Notes under the pieces: generated by a model
What the model was told of the DNA's origin: nothing
Seen by the model: the letters and a program-made list of their open reading frames with translations, nothing else
Databases searched by the model: none
Source of the DNA: Lignipirellula cremea
Lineage (GTDB): Bacteria > Planctomycetota > Planctomycetia > Pirellulales > Pirellulaceae
Length of the DNA stretch: 64,000 bases
Direction of reading: 5' to 3'
Assembly: GCF_007751035.1 (NCBI RefSeq)
Contig: NZ_CP036433.1
Span: forward strand, 7,917,001 to 7,981,000
Shown: positions 28,901-38,550 of the stretch, piece after piece
Layout of the letters: each line of letters starts with the position of its first letter
How positions within the stretch are numbered: the first letter of the stretch is position 1
Translations under genes and position numbers: made by a program

Positions 28901-29073
28901 TTACCTTTGGCAACCTCAACGACAAGAGCAGCCGCGTCACCAAAAAGACGGAAAGTCCTCTCAATTATGCCTTACTTGGCGAGCTGAATACGCGGCCCCG
29001 CACCACGTATCTGGCCGCCTTGCGGAACCCGAATCCGGCCCTGGTGTCGGACGTTCAGAAAGCCGCTCCGTAG
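25951..29073 (+). CDS. actB: Alternative Complex III subunit ActB, molybdopterin-like/iron-sulfur fusion
   Basis: A 1040-residue exported protein. A twin-arginine signal TSRREFLSLIGASLA starts at residue 55, after an unusually long N-terminal region that is normal for ActB. The middle 700 residues have the molybdopterin oxidoreductase fold but no cofactor cysteine motif, as in other ActB proteins. The C-terminal part carries the iron-sulfur centres: CTGCNACVVAC from Cys809, then CMHCENAPCELVC, CVGTRYCSNNCPY and CTYC...CQAACP. Begins 4 bp after actA ends. Confidence 0.94.
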   Translation: MPRKDASALQALRDRMSSQPGRSYWRSLEELAGSDDFQQYLRENFPPSPPPLDGTSRREFLSLIGASLALAGLTGCSRQPPEKIVPYVRQPELIVPGKSLYFATAMTQGGVATGLLVESQMGRPTKIEGNPRHPSVPAIYWKGDDQTAPGVSDTFAQASLLTLYDPDRSQTVINAGEISTWDAFLTALRPALESQQSSGGKGLQILSETISSPTLLAQKEALLELFPEAKWRQYEPVNRDQEQAGAMLAFGSDAAVHYDLEPADVILALDADFLITGPDHLRHAQAFARRRDVNTESVASTTMNRLYALESTPTLTGAKADHRLPLLPEQIEQFTLALAERLGVKLPELASPPNAGALPETAQKWLEAIAADLQNGQRPAGRASLILAGPSVSPQSHALIHAMNAQLGNVGKTVRYTEPLLPNAAPQQESLRELVADLQAGQVKLLCILGGNPVYSSPADLDFAAAMEQAPFRVRLGVYEDETSVRCHWHLPEAHFLETWSDARGADGTASIVQPLIAPLYRGRSVHELLGTLTEQPGRSSYDHVKAYWKSQFEENPGLGISFEDFWQTALHEGVIPDTALPEKTVALDLAAHYQEAAGTGQGSENTDGRANQVTVVFRPDPTVYDGRYANNGWLQECPKPFSKLTWDNAAYLSPAMAERLQLKSRDLVELSHDGKKLKAPVWVLPGHPDHSVTLHWGYGRSRAGRVGNGAGFNAYALQNSLSPWRQAGVTIRATGEQFPLSATQHHHLMEGRDIVRTGELEELHHDPDHLPFMHVHEHPEATSLFPADAHSYDDEKYKWAMTIDLNGCTGCNACVVACQAENNIPVVGKDQVARGREMHWIRVDSYYEGEPENPRTVHQPVPCMHCENAPCELVCPVGATVHSDEGLNDMVYNRCVGTRYCSNNCPYKVRRFNFLQYADLETPSLKLLNNPEVTVRNRGVMEKCTYCVQRISSSRISAEKLGRSIFDGELATACQAACPAQAITFGNLNDKSSRVTKKTESPLNYALLGELNTRPRTTYLAALRNPNPALVSDVQKAAP

Positions 29074-30531
29074 ATGTCCAAATCCAAAGACAACGCGCCC
29101 GGCTCCCCGCCCGAAGGCTCTTCCCCGCACGACGCCGCGTCGCCTGGTTCGCCGCCGCATGGCGCGGGGGCGCACGGTTCCGGGGCGCATGCGGGAAAGT
29201 TCCTGACCGGGGACTATAACTATGGGTCGGTCACCGACAAAATCAGCGCGGTCGTGCTGACGCAGGAATCGCCCCGCAGCTGGTATGTGGGTTTTGCGAT
29301 CGCGTTTGCTTTGGTGATGCTGCTGCTCTGGGCCGTGACCTGGCTGTTCGTCAAAGGGATCGGGATCTGGGGGATCAATATCCCGGTGGGCTGGGGTTTT
29401 GCCATCGTCAACTTTGTCTGGTGGGTCGGCATCGGGCACGCGGGCACGCTGATCTCGGCCATTCTGTTGCTGTTGCGGCAGCACTGGCGGACCTCGATCA
29501 ACCGTTTTGCGGAAGCGATGACGCTGTTCGCCGTCGCCTGCGCCGGGCTGTTCCCGCTGCTGCACCTGGGGCGTCCTGAGTACTTTTATTATCTCGCCCC
29601 GTATCCGGCGACGACGGGCGTGTGGCCGCAGTTTCGCAGCCCGCTCATGTGGGACTTTTTTGCCGTCAGCACGTACGCCACGGTTTCGCTGCTGTTCTGG
29701 TACGTGGGGCTGATCCCCGACCTGGCGACGCTTCGCGACCGGGCGACCGGCAAGTTTCCGCGTATTATCTACGGCTTCCTGTCGATGGGCTGGCGGGGTT
29801 CGGCCCGGCACTGGGCCCGTTACCAGAAGGCGTACCTGATCCTGGCCGGCCTGGCGACGCCGCTTGTCGTCTCCGTGCATACGATCGTGGCGTTTGACTT
29901 TTCCGTCGCGATTGTGCCGGGCTGGCACTCCACGATCTTCCCGCCGTACTTTGTGGCCGGCGCCATTTACTCGGGCTTCGCTATGGTGCTGACAATCTCC
30001 ATTCCGCTGCGGGCCGTTTATGGGCTGCACGATCTGGTGACGGATCGCCACCTGGACAATATGGCCAAGGTGATGCTGGCCGCCGGCATGGTGGTGGCTT
30101 ACGGCTACATCATGGAGACCTTTATCGGCTGGTACAGCGGCAACCAGTTTGAACAGTACATGCTGCTGAATCGCATGTTCGGCCCGTACGGCTGGACGTA
30201 CTGGATGCTGATCGCTTGCAATATCGCCATCCCGCAACTGTTGTGGTTCCGCCGGATCCGTTACTGCGCCCCGCTGCTGTTTGTGCTGGCGCTGGTGGTC
30301 AATGTGGGGATGTGGCTGGAGCGGTTTGTGATTGTGGTCGTGAGCCTGTCCCGCGATTACCTGCCCTCGTCGTGGGATCAATACACGCCGACGTTCTCGG
30401 ACTGGGCGACGTTCTTTGGCACGCTCGGTCTGTTTGTGGCGCTATTGTTCCTCTTCATTCGGTTGCTGCCCGTGATCTCGATCTTTGAGATGCGTGAGCT
30501 GCTGGAAGAGACCAAAGGAGAGTCCGAATGA
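29074..30531 (+). CDS. actC: Alternative Complex III subunit ActC, NrfD/PsrC-like quinol site
   Basis: A 485-residue integral membrane protein with about ten helices. A His/Gly-rich disordered N-terminus of about 45 residues precedes the NrfD-type core, including VWWVGIGHAGTLISAI and the later HTIVAFDFSVAIVPGWHST. This subunit binds the quinol. Its ATG directly abuts the actB stop codon, so translation is probably coupled. Confidence 0.94.
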   Translation: MSKSKDNAPGSPPEGSSPHDAASPGSPPHGAGAHGSGAHAGKFLTGDYNYGSVTDKISAVVLTQESPRSWYVGFAIAFALVMLLLWAVTWLFVKGIGIWGINIPVGWGFAIVNFVWWVGIGHAGTLISAILLLLRQHWRTSINRFAEAMTLFAVACAGLFPLLHLGRPEYFYYLAPYPATTGVWPQFRSPLMWDFFAVSTYATVSLLFWYVGLIPDLATLRDRATGKFPRIIYGFLSMGWRGSARHWARYQKAYLILAGLATPLVVSVHTIVAFDFSVAIVPGWHSTIFPPYFVAGAIYSGFAMVLTISIPLRAVYGLHDLVTDRHLDNMAKVMLAAGMVVAYGYIMETFIGWYSGNQFEQYMLLNRMFGPYGWTYWMLIACNIAIPQLLWFRRIRYCAPLLFVLALVVNVGMWLERFVIVVVSLSRDYLPSSWDQYTPTFSDWATFFGTLGLFVALLFLFIRLLPVISIFEMRELLEETKGESE

Positions 30532-31067
30532 CGGCCCCCCCCCAACTCTATGGACTGCTGGCCGAGTACGACAACCCCGACCAGCTGGTCGAGGCCGCCC
30601 GTAGCACTTACCAGGCAGGATACCGCCGGATCGAGGGCTACACCCCCATGCCGGTCGAAGGCCTGCCCGAGGCGATGGAGTTTCGCCGCACTCGCATGCC
30701 GCTGGTCATTCTGCTGGGCGCGATTTTCGGCGCCATCGCCGGCTATGCCCTGCAGTACTGGGTGGCCGTGATCGCTTATCCCATTAACGTCGGAGGACGT
30801 CCCCTGCACACATGGCCGGCCTTTATTCCCATCACCTTTGAAACGACCATTTTGTGCGGCTCGCTCGCTGGCGTGCTGGGCATGCTGGCCCTTAATCGCC
30901 TGCCGCGGCCGCATCATCCGCTGTTCAACGTGGCCGAGTTTTCCCGGGCGACCCGCGACCGGTTCTTCCTCTGCGTGGAAGCCCGCGATCCGCTGTTCTC
31001 GCTTCCCGAAACACGCGAACTGCTGCAGCAGACCGGAGCGCTGGAGGTGTTTGATGTCCCCCAGTAA
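30528..31067 (+). CDS. actD: Alternative Complex III subunit ActD (DUF3341)
   Basis: A 179-residue protein with the DUF3341 arrangement: a soluble N-terminal domain (LYGLLAEYDNPDQLVEAA), two central membrane helices (about 63-85 and 105-125), and a short C-terminal soluble part. ATGA overlap with actC gives translational coupling. It stabilises the membrane part of ACIII in characterised complexes. Confidence 0.93.
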   Translation: MTAPPQLYGLLAEYDNPDQLVEAARSTYQAGYRRIEGYTPMPVEGLPEAMEFRRTRMPLVILLGAIFGAIAGYALQYWVAVIAYPINVGGRPLHTWPAFIPITFETTILCGSLAGVLGMLALNRLPRPHHPLFNVAEFSRATRDRFFLCVEARDPLFSLPETRELLQQTGALEVFDVPQ

Positions 31068-31953
31068 CAAGACGCGCACCGTGACCTGCAGAATGGGCGT
31101 TCCTGCCCGTTCACGATTTCCGGACTGCAGCAGAACCGACGTCGCACGCAAACAAGAGACGCAATCGCCACGGCCGGCTCTTTCCCACTGCTTCCGTCTA
31201 ACTCGACGGGCAGGAGGGCCCATCGTACGGGGTTTAGAAGCCCGCGATCCTTTGGTTAGCGTCACAAGAGAACGCGCAGGTCAGTCGTCTATTGCTCCGC
31301 AAAAGAACGCGTACTTTCGCGGAGCGAAAGTCGACTTTCCGACGTCTGCTCTACTGCTGCTGCTGTGCCTGCTCGCAGTGGGTTGCCGGCAGGACATGGC
31401 CGATCAGCCGCACCTGGAACCGCTGGAAGCCAGCGACTTTTTCCCCAACGGCATGGCCTCCCGGCCGCTGGTGGAAGGAACGGTCGCCCGGGGACACTTG
31501 CGGATCGATAAGGCGTACTTCGAAGGGCAGGTTGACGGGAAACCGGTCGAGCAATTGCCCTGGGAAAAAGTGGCGACGGCCCTGCATCTGGACGGCTCGC
31601 CGGAACAGACGCGGGCGCACGTACTGGAACGGGGCCGCGAGCGCTTCAATATTTTCTGCTCGGCCTGCCATGACCAGACAGGCAGCGGCCAGGGGATGGT
31701 CGTACAGCGCGGCTTCCCGGCGCCGCCTACCTATCACAGCGACCGCTTGCGAGCCGCGCCCGACGGTCATTTTTACGATGTCATCACCCGCGGCTTTGGA
31801 CGGATGTCGGACTACGCCGACCAGATCCCGCCGGCCGACCGCTGGGCCATTGTGAGTTACATCAGGGCTTTACAACTTAGCCAACACGCCGCTGCCAGCG
31901 AGCTTTCCCCCGCTGACCGCAAGGCCCTGCAAGCCGAGGCGCCTGCTCCATGA
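31054..31953 (+). CDS. actE: Alternative Complex III subunit ActE, monoheme cytochrome c lipoprotein with extended N-terminus
   Basis: The recognisable ActE starts with a lipoprotein signal LLLLLCLLAVGC whose lipobox Cys is residue 111 of this frame. It continues to a single heme site CSACH at 202-206 and an axial-Met segment GFGRMSDYA. The ATG at 31054 has GGAGGT 5 nt upstream and overlaps actD. However, 96 Arg-rich, non-family residues lie between it and the signal. No ATG or GTG lies close to the signal; TTG 31252 is one poor alternative. The extra stretch contains palindromes typical of intergenic repeats. Either a rare start is used or the leader has been interrupted in frame. Confidence 0.85.
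   Translation: MSPSNKTRTVTCRMGVPARSRFPDCSRTDVARKQETQSPRPALSHCFRLTRRAGGPIVRGLEARDPLVSVTRERAGQSSIAPQKNAYFRGAKVDFPTSALLLLLCLLAVGCRQDMADQPHLEPLEASDFFPNGMASRPLVEGTVARGHLRIDKAYFEGQVDGKPVEQLPWEKVATALHLDGSPEQTRAHVLERGRERFNIFCSACHDQTGSGQGMVVQRGFPAPPTYHSDRLRAAPDGHFYDVITRGFGRMSDYADQIPPADRWAIVSYIRALQLSQHAAASELSPADRKALQAEAPAP
31313..31338. repeat. palindromic pair inside the actE leader
   Basis: ACTTTCGC-GGA-GCGAAAGT (31313-31331) is a perfect 8-bp stem and overlaps AAAGTCGACTTT (31327-31338), a perfect 12-bp palindrome. From memory, closely similar CTTTCGCGGAGCGAAAG sequences are frequent intergenic repeats in Pirellulales; that recollection should be checked. Confidence 0.7.
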
Positions 31954-33071
31954 CCGCTGTTCCCAATTCCTCCGACCTTCTGGCTCGCTGGCTGCGGATC
32001 GCCCTGGTTGCGGCCGCGGTGGGCGGAGCGCTGTGCGGTCTGGCCGCGCTGCTTGACCTGGAGCAGTTCCTGCGTTCCTACCTGGTCGGTTTTCTGTTCT
32101 GGTGGGCCGTGAATGTCGGCTGCCTGGGCCTGCTGATGCTTTACTACCTGGTGGGAGGCCGCTGGGGCGAGGCGATCAGGCCAATGCTGGAAAGCGGCCG
32201 CGCCCTGGTTCCGCTGACGGCCGTACTCTTCCTGCCGCTGGCGTTTGGTCTGCATTACGTGTACCCCTGGACCGAACCGGGCGTGGTGACGGAACAGAAA
32301 GCGATGTACCTGAACCCGACGTTCTTCTACGCCAGGGCGGCCGGTTACTTTGTGAGCTGGCTGCTGCTGGCCTGGATCGTACGTCCGCCGCGAAAACCGC
32401 TGACGACGGAACAGGCGTCGACGCGCGGGCTGCGCAGTGCAGGAGGCTTGGCGCTGCTGATCCTGACCGTCACGTTCGCATCGATCGACTGGGGCATGTC
32501 GATTGATCCGGCATGGTTCTCCTCGATCTACGGAGCGCTGGCGGCGATCGGCGGGGCTCTGGCCGCGCTCGCGCTGACGACGCTGACGGTTGCCCTGCTG
32601 GAAATGAATCGCACCCGCACGGAAACGCCGCCGCCGACCTACGGCGATCTGGGATCGCTGCTGCTGGCGTTTTTAATGCTCTGGGCGTACTTCTCCTTTT
32701 CGCAGTTCCTGATCATTTATTCGGGCAACCTGCCGGAGGAAAACTTCTGGTACGTAGATCGCCTGAACGGCGGCTGGCAGTGGGTGGGACTGGCGCTGGT
32801 GCTGCTGCATTTCTTCCTGCCGTTTTTCCTGCTGCTGTCGCGTGACTGGAAACAGAGCCCGGTGCGGCTGGCGCAGATTGCGGGGCTGCTGCTGGTGATG
32901 CAACAGGTTTACTTTTTCTACGCGATTGCTCCTTCGTTTTCTCCGGGACGCCTGTACGTGCACTGGGCTGACCTGGCGGCTCCGGCGGCGGTGGGAGCGG
33001 TCTGGGTCAGTGCGTACCTGTGGCAGGTGCGCCGGCGACTGTCTCAACTTTCTGCGACGGAGCAATCATGA
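31950..33071 (+). CDS. actF: Alternative Complex III subunit ActF (second quinone-binding-like membrane subunit)
   Basis: A 373-residue membrane protein with about ten helices, paralogous to ActC in fold. Typical ActF segments are GFLFWWAVNVGCLGLLMLYY, the ASIDWGMSIDPAWFSSIYG loop and FSQFLIIYSGNLPEE. ATGA overlap with actE and with the next gene shows a continuous operon. Confidence 0.93.
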   Translation: MTAVPNSSDLLARWLRIALVAAAVGGALCGLAALLDLEQFLRSYLVGFLFWWAVNVGCLGLLMLYYLVGGRWGEAIRPMLESGRALVPLTAVLFLPLAFGLHYVYPWTEPGVVTEQKAMYLNPTFFYARAAGYFVSWLLLAWIVRPPRKPLTTEQASTRGLRSAGGLALLILTVTFASIDWGMSIDPAWFSSIYGALAAIGGALAALALTTLTVALLEMNRTRTETPPPTYGDLGSLLLAFLMLWAYFSFSQFLIIYSGNLPEENFWYVDRLNGGWQWVGLALVLLHFFLPFFLLLSRDWKQSPVRLAQIAGLLLVMQQVYFFYAIAPSFSPGRLYVHWADLAAPAAVGAVWVSAYLWQVRRRLSQLSATEQS

Positions 33072-33490
33072 CCGAATCCTCGCACGCCGAACACGCGGCC
33101 CCTGGCCAGCATGAACCCGATGTCGTCAACACGCGCGTCATCCTGATCGCCAGCGGCGGGCTCGCCCTGCTGCTGACGCTGGTGCTGACGGGGATGTACC
33201 TCGTGGTCTACCAGTTGCCGTCCCTGGAGGAGAATGCATCCCCCCAGCCGGCCCGCCTGCCGCGGCAAACCGACAGCCTCCGCGGCCCGCTGGTGACCAC
33301 CAACCAGGTCCAGCAACTGCAGGAATTGCGCGAAGCAGAAACGCTGCAGCTCCACCAGTACGAATGGATCGACCAGGCGGCCGGCGTCGCCCGTATCCCG
33401 ATCGAACGGGCCATGCAGATCCTGGCCGAGAACCCCGTCCCGCCCGCGAAACCGCCAGCCGAGGAGACGACCGATGACCAGCTCCCCTGA
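33068..33490 (+). CDS. small single-span membrane protein in the act-cox operon
   Basis: A 140-residue protein starting in an ATGA overlap with actF. It has a His/Glu-rich N-terminal tail, one membrane helix (about 24-50) and a soluble periplasmic part that ends Pro-rich. I do not recognise a family. Its location between actF and the SCO gene suggests a role in assembly or as an accessory subunit of the ACIII-oxidase unit; this is inference. It overlaps the SCO gene start by 17 bp. Confidence 0.8.
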   Translation: MTESSHAEHAAPGQHEPDVVNTRVILIASGGLALLLTLVLTGMYLVVYQLPSLEENASPQPARLPRQTDSLRGPLVTTNQVQQLQELREAETLQLHQYEWIDQAAGVARIPIERAMQILAENPVPPAKPPAEETTDDQLP

Positions 33491-34451
33491 CGGCCCGCGC
33501 GCGGACGCCGCGGCTGAAAGCACGTCGCCTGAAAACAGATCGCCTGTCGCAACCTCAACCGCACAACCGGCTCTCGACGCCGCCGCCGTCAGACGAGGTC
33601 GCTGGTCGGCCGGGCTGTTGCTGGCCACGGGACTGCTCCTGGCGGCTGCGACCAGTGCGCTCGTGATTTACGCCAGCCTGGACCTGCAGGACCAGGCCCG
33701 GTCGACCCCGACCGAACTGCCGGGCGAGGTCGGCATCGAACAGAAACTTCACGCCCAGGTCCCGCTCGATATTATCTTGCGCGACGAAAAAGGGGTCGAG
33801 GTCCGGCTGGGCGATCTGGCCAACGGCCGGCCGATCCTGCTGGCCCCCGTCTACTTTGAATGCCCCATGCTCTGCAACATGACCCGGGACGGTCAGGCCC
33901 GCAGCATGAATGAAATGTCGCTCAATGCCGGAACCGATTATCTGGCAATTACCGTCAGCTTTGACCCGCGCGAAAACTACCCCCAGGCGGCCGCCGCCAA
34001 ACGCTCCGCCCTGTCCCGTTATGGGCGCCAGGGAGGCGAGCAAGGCTGGCGATTTTTAACCGGCGAAGAAAGCCAAGTCCGCCGGCTAACCGACGCCGTG
34101 GGCTTCCGCTACCAGTACGAACCGACGACCGACCAGTACGCCCATGCGGCAGGCGTGATCGTGCTGACGCCCGAAGGGGTGGTCAGCCGGTATCTGTACG
34201 GCGTGGCGTATGACCCGCGGGACCTGCGACTGGCGCTGGTGGAAGCGTCGGGCGGCCAGGTCGGCACGGCGGTCGATCAGGTGCTGCTGCTTTGCTACCA
34301 CTACGACCCGATCAACGGCAAGTACGGCCTGGCGATTGTGAACATGCTGCGTCTCTCTGGACTGGCCACCGTGCTGGGGATGGGGGCGGCGATCTTCGCC
34401 ATGATCCGCCGGGACCGGCAGCGACAATCGACCCCCCCTTCCCACGTTTAA
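33474..34451 (+). CDS. SCO1/SenC-type copper chaperone for the oxidase
   Basis: A 325-residue thioredoxin-fold protein anchored by an N-terminal helix (about 44-68) and, unusually, with a second hydrophobic helix near its C-terminus (about 287-312). The copper ligands are visible: CPMLC at Cys130 and Cys134, and His224 in QYAHAAG. It would deliver copper to the CuA site of the following subunit II. The disordered Ser/Ala-rich N-terminus is typical of exported planctomycete proteins. Confidence 0.92.
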   Translation: MTSSPDGPRADAAAESTSPENRSPVATSTAQPALDAAAVRRGRWSAGLLLATGLLLAAATSALVIYASLDLQDQARSTPTELPGEVGIEQKLHAQVPLDIILRDEKGVEVRLGDLANGRPILLAPVYFECPMLCNMTRDGQARSMNEMSLNAGTDYLAITVSFDPRENYPQAAAAKRSALSRYGRQGGEQGWRFLTGEESQVRRLTDAVGFRYQYEPTTDQYAHAAGVIVLTPEGVVSRYLYGVAYDPRDLRLALVEASGGQVGTAVDQVLLLCYHYDPINGKYGLAIVNMLRLSGLATVLGMGAAIFAMIRRDRQRQSTPPSHV

Positions 34452-34469
34452 CAAGCGAACGCGACCGCT

Positions 34470-35605
34470 ATGGATACCAGTTTTCGCCTATTTCCCGATG
34501 CAGCCTCCGACATGGCCGACCAGGTCGATCGGCTGTACTTTTTTCTGCTCGCGGTGTCGTCGTTTTTTACGCTGCTGATTTTTGTCCTGATCGTGTTCTT
34601 TGTGCTGAAATACCGTCGCGGGGCGAAGGTCAATCGGTATTTGACGCCAGGCAAGAGCGTGCTGGCTTTGGAACTCACCTGGTCGCTCATCCCGCTGGGC
34701 CTCACCATGATCATGTTCGGCTGGGGCGCCAACCTGTTTCTCAAGCTGCACGATTCGCCGCCGGATCCGATTGAAATCAACGTGCTGGCCCGCCGGTGGT
34801 TCTGGCGCATGCAGCACTCCAACGGCAAGCGTGAAGATCAAGCCCTGCACATCCCCGTCGGCCAGCCGGTCAAGTTGCGGATGATCTCTGAAGATGTCAT
34901 CCACAGCTTCTACGTGCCCGCCTTCCGCGTGAAACAGGACGTCCTGCCAGGACGCTACACGACCCTCGGGTTCGAGCCGAACAAGGTCGGAACTTTCCAC
35001 CTGTTTTGCGCTGAGTACTGCGGCGACAACCACTCCGGCATGAAGGGCCAGATCATTGTGATGGAGCCGGCCGAATACGCCGAATGGCTGCAGGGCGGCC
35101 CCAGCGAAGCGCCCGAAGTCGCCGGCAAAAAGCTGTTCGAGGAGTACCGCTGCGCCTCGTGCCATACCAGCCCGGTCAACCCGCGTTGTCCGCCGCTGGA
35201 GGGCCTGTATGGTCGCACCGTGAAGCTGACCGACGGCCGCACCGTAATCGCCGACGACGACTACCTGCGACGGTCGATCGTTGATCCGGCCGCCGAAGTC
35301 GTCGCCGGTTTCCAGCCGATCATGCCCACCTTCAAAGGCCAGCTGGGCGAGGAGAGCATCTTCGCCCTCACCGCCTACCTGAAGACCCTGGAAGCGCCCA
35401 CGCCCGGCGCCGGACAGGCGGGCGAAGCCGCCATCGGCGATACCCCGCCGAGCGATACCGACTCGAAAGAAGCCGACTCGAAAGAAGCCGGGCCGGAACC
35501 CGCGCCGTCCCGCGACGACGAACCGCGACTGCCTGCAGCACCGTCCCTTGATCCTCCCCGCGATCCCTCGCCGCCGGAGCCGCCCTCGAAAGAGAATCCC
35601 GCATC

Positions 35606-35609
<4 letters not shown>
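34470..35609 (+). CDS. coxB: cytochrome c oxidase subunit II with fused cytochrome c domain
   Basis: A 379-residue caa3-type subunit II. Two N-terminal helices (about 22-50 and 65-88) are followed by the cupredoxin domain. The CuA ligands are Cys180, Cys184, His188 and Met191 in [14 protein letters not shown]-terminal cytochrome c domain has the heme site CASCH at 228-232 and a probable axial Met in QPIMPTFKG. The last 70 residues are a low-complexity Asp/Glu/Pro tail with a short tandem repeat ([10 protein letters not shown]). The fused heme lets ActE or ActA donate directly. Confidence 0.96.
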
Positions 35610-37254
<1,645 letters not shown>

Positions 37255-37258
<4 letters not shown>

Positions 37259-37899
37259 GTGATCACGTCGCCCATCATTTCGATAGCGCTGAGCAGCAGT
37301 TCGACGCGGCCCGGCTTGGCATGTGGTTGTTCCTGGCGACCGAGATCATGTTCTTCGGCGGGATGTTCGCCGGCTATACGGTCTATCGTTTCCTGTACCC
37401 GGCGGCCTTTGTCGAAGGCAGCTCCCATCTGCACCTGGTGCTGGGGACGGTCAACACGGCCGTGCTGCTGCTCAGCAGTCTGACGCTGGCGCTGGCCGTA
37501 CGCTCCGCCCAGGTGAACCAGCCGCAAGGGACGGTCCGCCTGCTGCTGGCGACGCTGCTGTTCGGCGTGGTCTTCCTGGGGATCAAGGCGTACGAGTACT
37601 CGGAAAAGTTCGCCGCCCACCATGTGCCTGGCAAGTACTTTGTGCTGGGAGAAACGCATAACCCCGATGTTGTTCCCGGGCATGTCGAGCTGTTCTATTC
37701 CTTTTACTTTGCGATGACCGGCTGCCACGCCTTGCACATGATCATTGGCATTGTGATGGTCTCCATTGTCGCCGTGAAAGCCTGGCAAGGGAGCTACTCG
37801 GCGGAGTACTACACGCCTTTGGAAATGACGGGCCTGTACTGGCACTTTGTGGATATCGTCTGGGTGTTCCTGTTCCCACTGCTTTATTTGATAGGGTGA
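37255..37899 (+). CDS. coxC: cytochrome c oxidase subunit III
   Basis: A 214-residue membrane protein with five helices, the short bacterial form. Family segments include [18 protein letters not shown] near residue 20, the YEY pair in [11 protein letters not shown], and the C-terminal [22 protein letters not shown] overlap with coxA. Confidence 0.96.
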
Positions 37900-38180
37900 G
37901 CATGTCGCACCATGTGGTCTCGGTAAAAACCTATCTGATCGTCTTTGCAGTCTTGCTGGTGCTGCTCGTGCTTACGGTGGCGGCGGCGCAGATTGAACAC
38001 GGTGTGTTGAACCTGACGGTGGCGATCTCCATCGCTGTCGTCAAAGCGACGTTGATCGCGTTGTTCTTTATGCACCTGCGATACAACTCGGCCGTGATCC
38101 GGCTGGCGGCGGCGGCCGGCTTTTTCTGGCTGGCCATCCTGCTGGTCATCACCATGAGCGACTACCTGACGCGCGTCTAA
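37896..38180 (+). CDS. cytochrome c oxidase subunit IV (prokaryotic type)
   Basis: A 94-residue protein with three hydrophobic helices and the family signature VKATLIALFFMHLRY near residues 49-63. GTG at 37896 overlaps the coxC stop codon in the same 4-bp fashion seen throughout the operon; ATG 37902 is a possible alternative. It closes the operon. Confidence 0.92.
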   Translation: MSMSHHVVSVKTYLIVFAVLLVLLVLTVAAAQIEHGVLNLTVAISIAVVKATLIALFFMHLRYNSAVIRLAAAAGFFWLAILLVITMSDYLTRV

Positions 38181-38550
38181 CAACCGGAATTGCGTTTACC
38201 AGGGGAAGCAACGACTGCAAAACGGCTTACCGCGCCAAAGGAACCGCCAATCGAACGATCTTCGGCGGTCCCAGGGAACGGGGCGCGGACGCCAGGCCAA
38301 CCGATCCGGCCGGCATCGTTACGGCGAGAACTCACCCACACGGATGGCCCTACCGGGCAAGGAAGCCCCCTTTTCCCACAAAGAAGCTCGGCGGACGTAC
38401 GATAAAAAAAGGGGCAAGCGGCCCCGCAGGCAGCGGGCGGATCGTACATCACCAATTGACGAAAACACGTTTACTTGCAACGCTGACAGAAGTTGGCAGT
38501 GGAAAATCCCTGCCTGTACGCTCCCGGCCTTTTAGCAACGGCGAATCGAC
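38181..38550. other. 370-bp gap after the oxidase operon
   Basis: No gene-like frame is convincing. It contains a minus-strand terminator-like hairpin near 38404-38425 and a TTGACG sequence near 38456 that could be a -35 box for the next gene, but no good -10 follows. Confidence 0.4.
38404..38425 (-). terminator. terminator-like hairpin, minus strand
   Basis: On the minus strand GGGGC and GCCCC form a 5-bp stem with a 5-nt loop, followed directly by seven T residues (A-run 38404-38410). There is no annotated minus-strand gene upstream of it. It could end an antisense or small RNA, or be chance. Confidence 0.4.
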
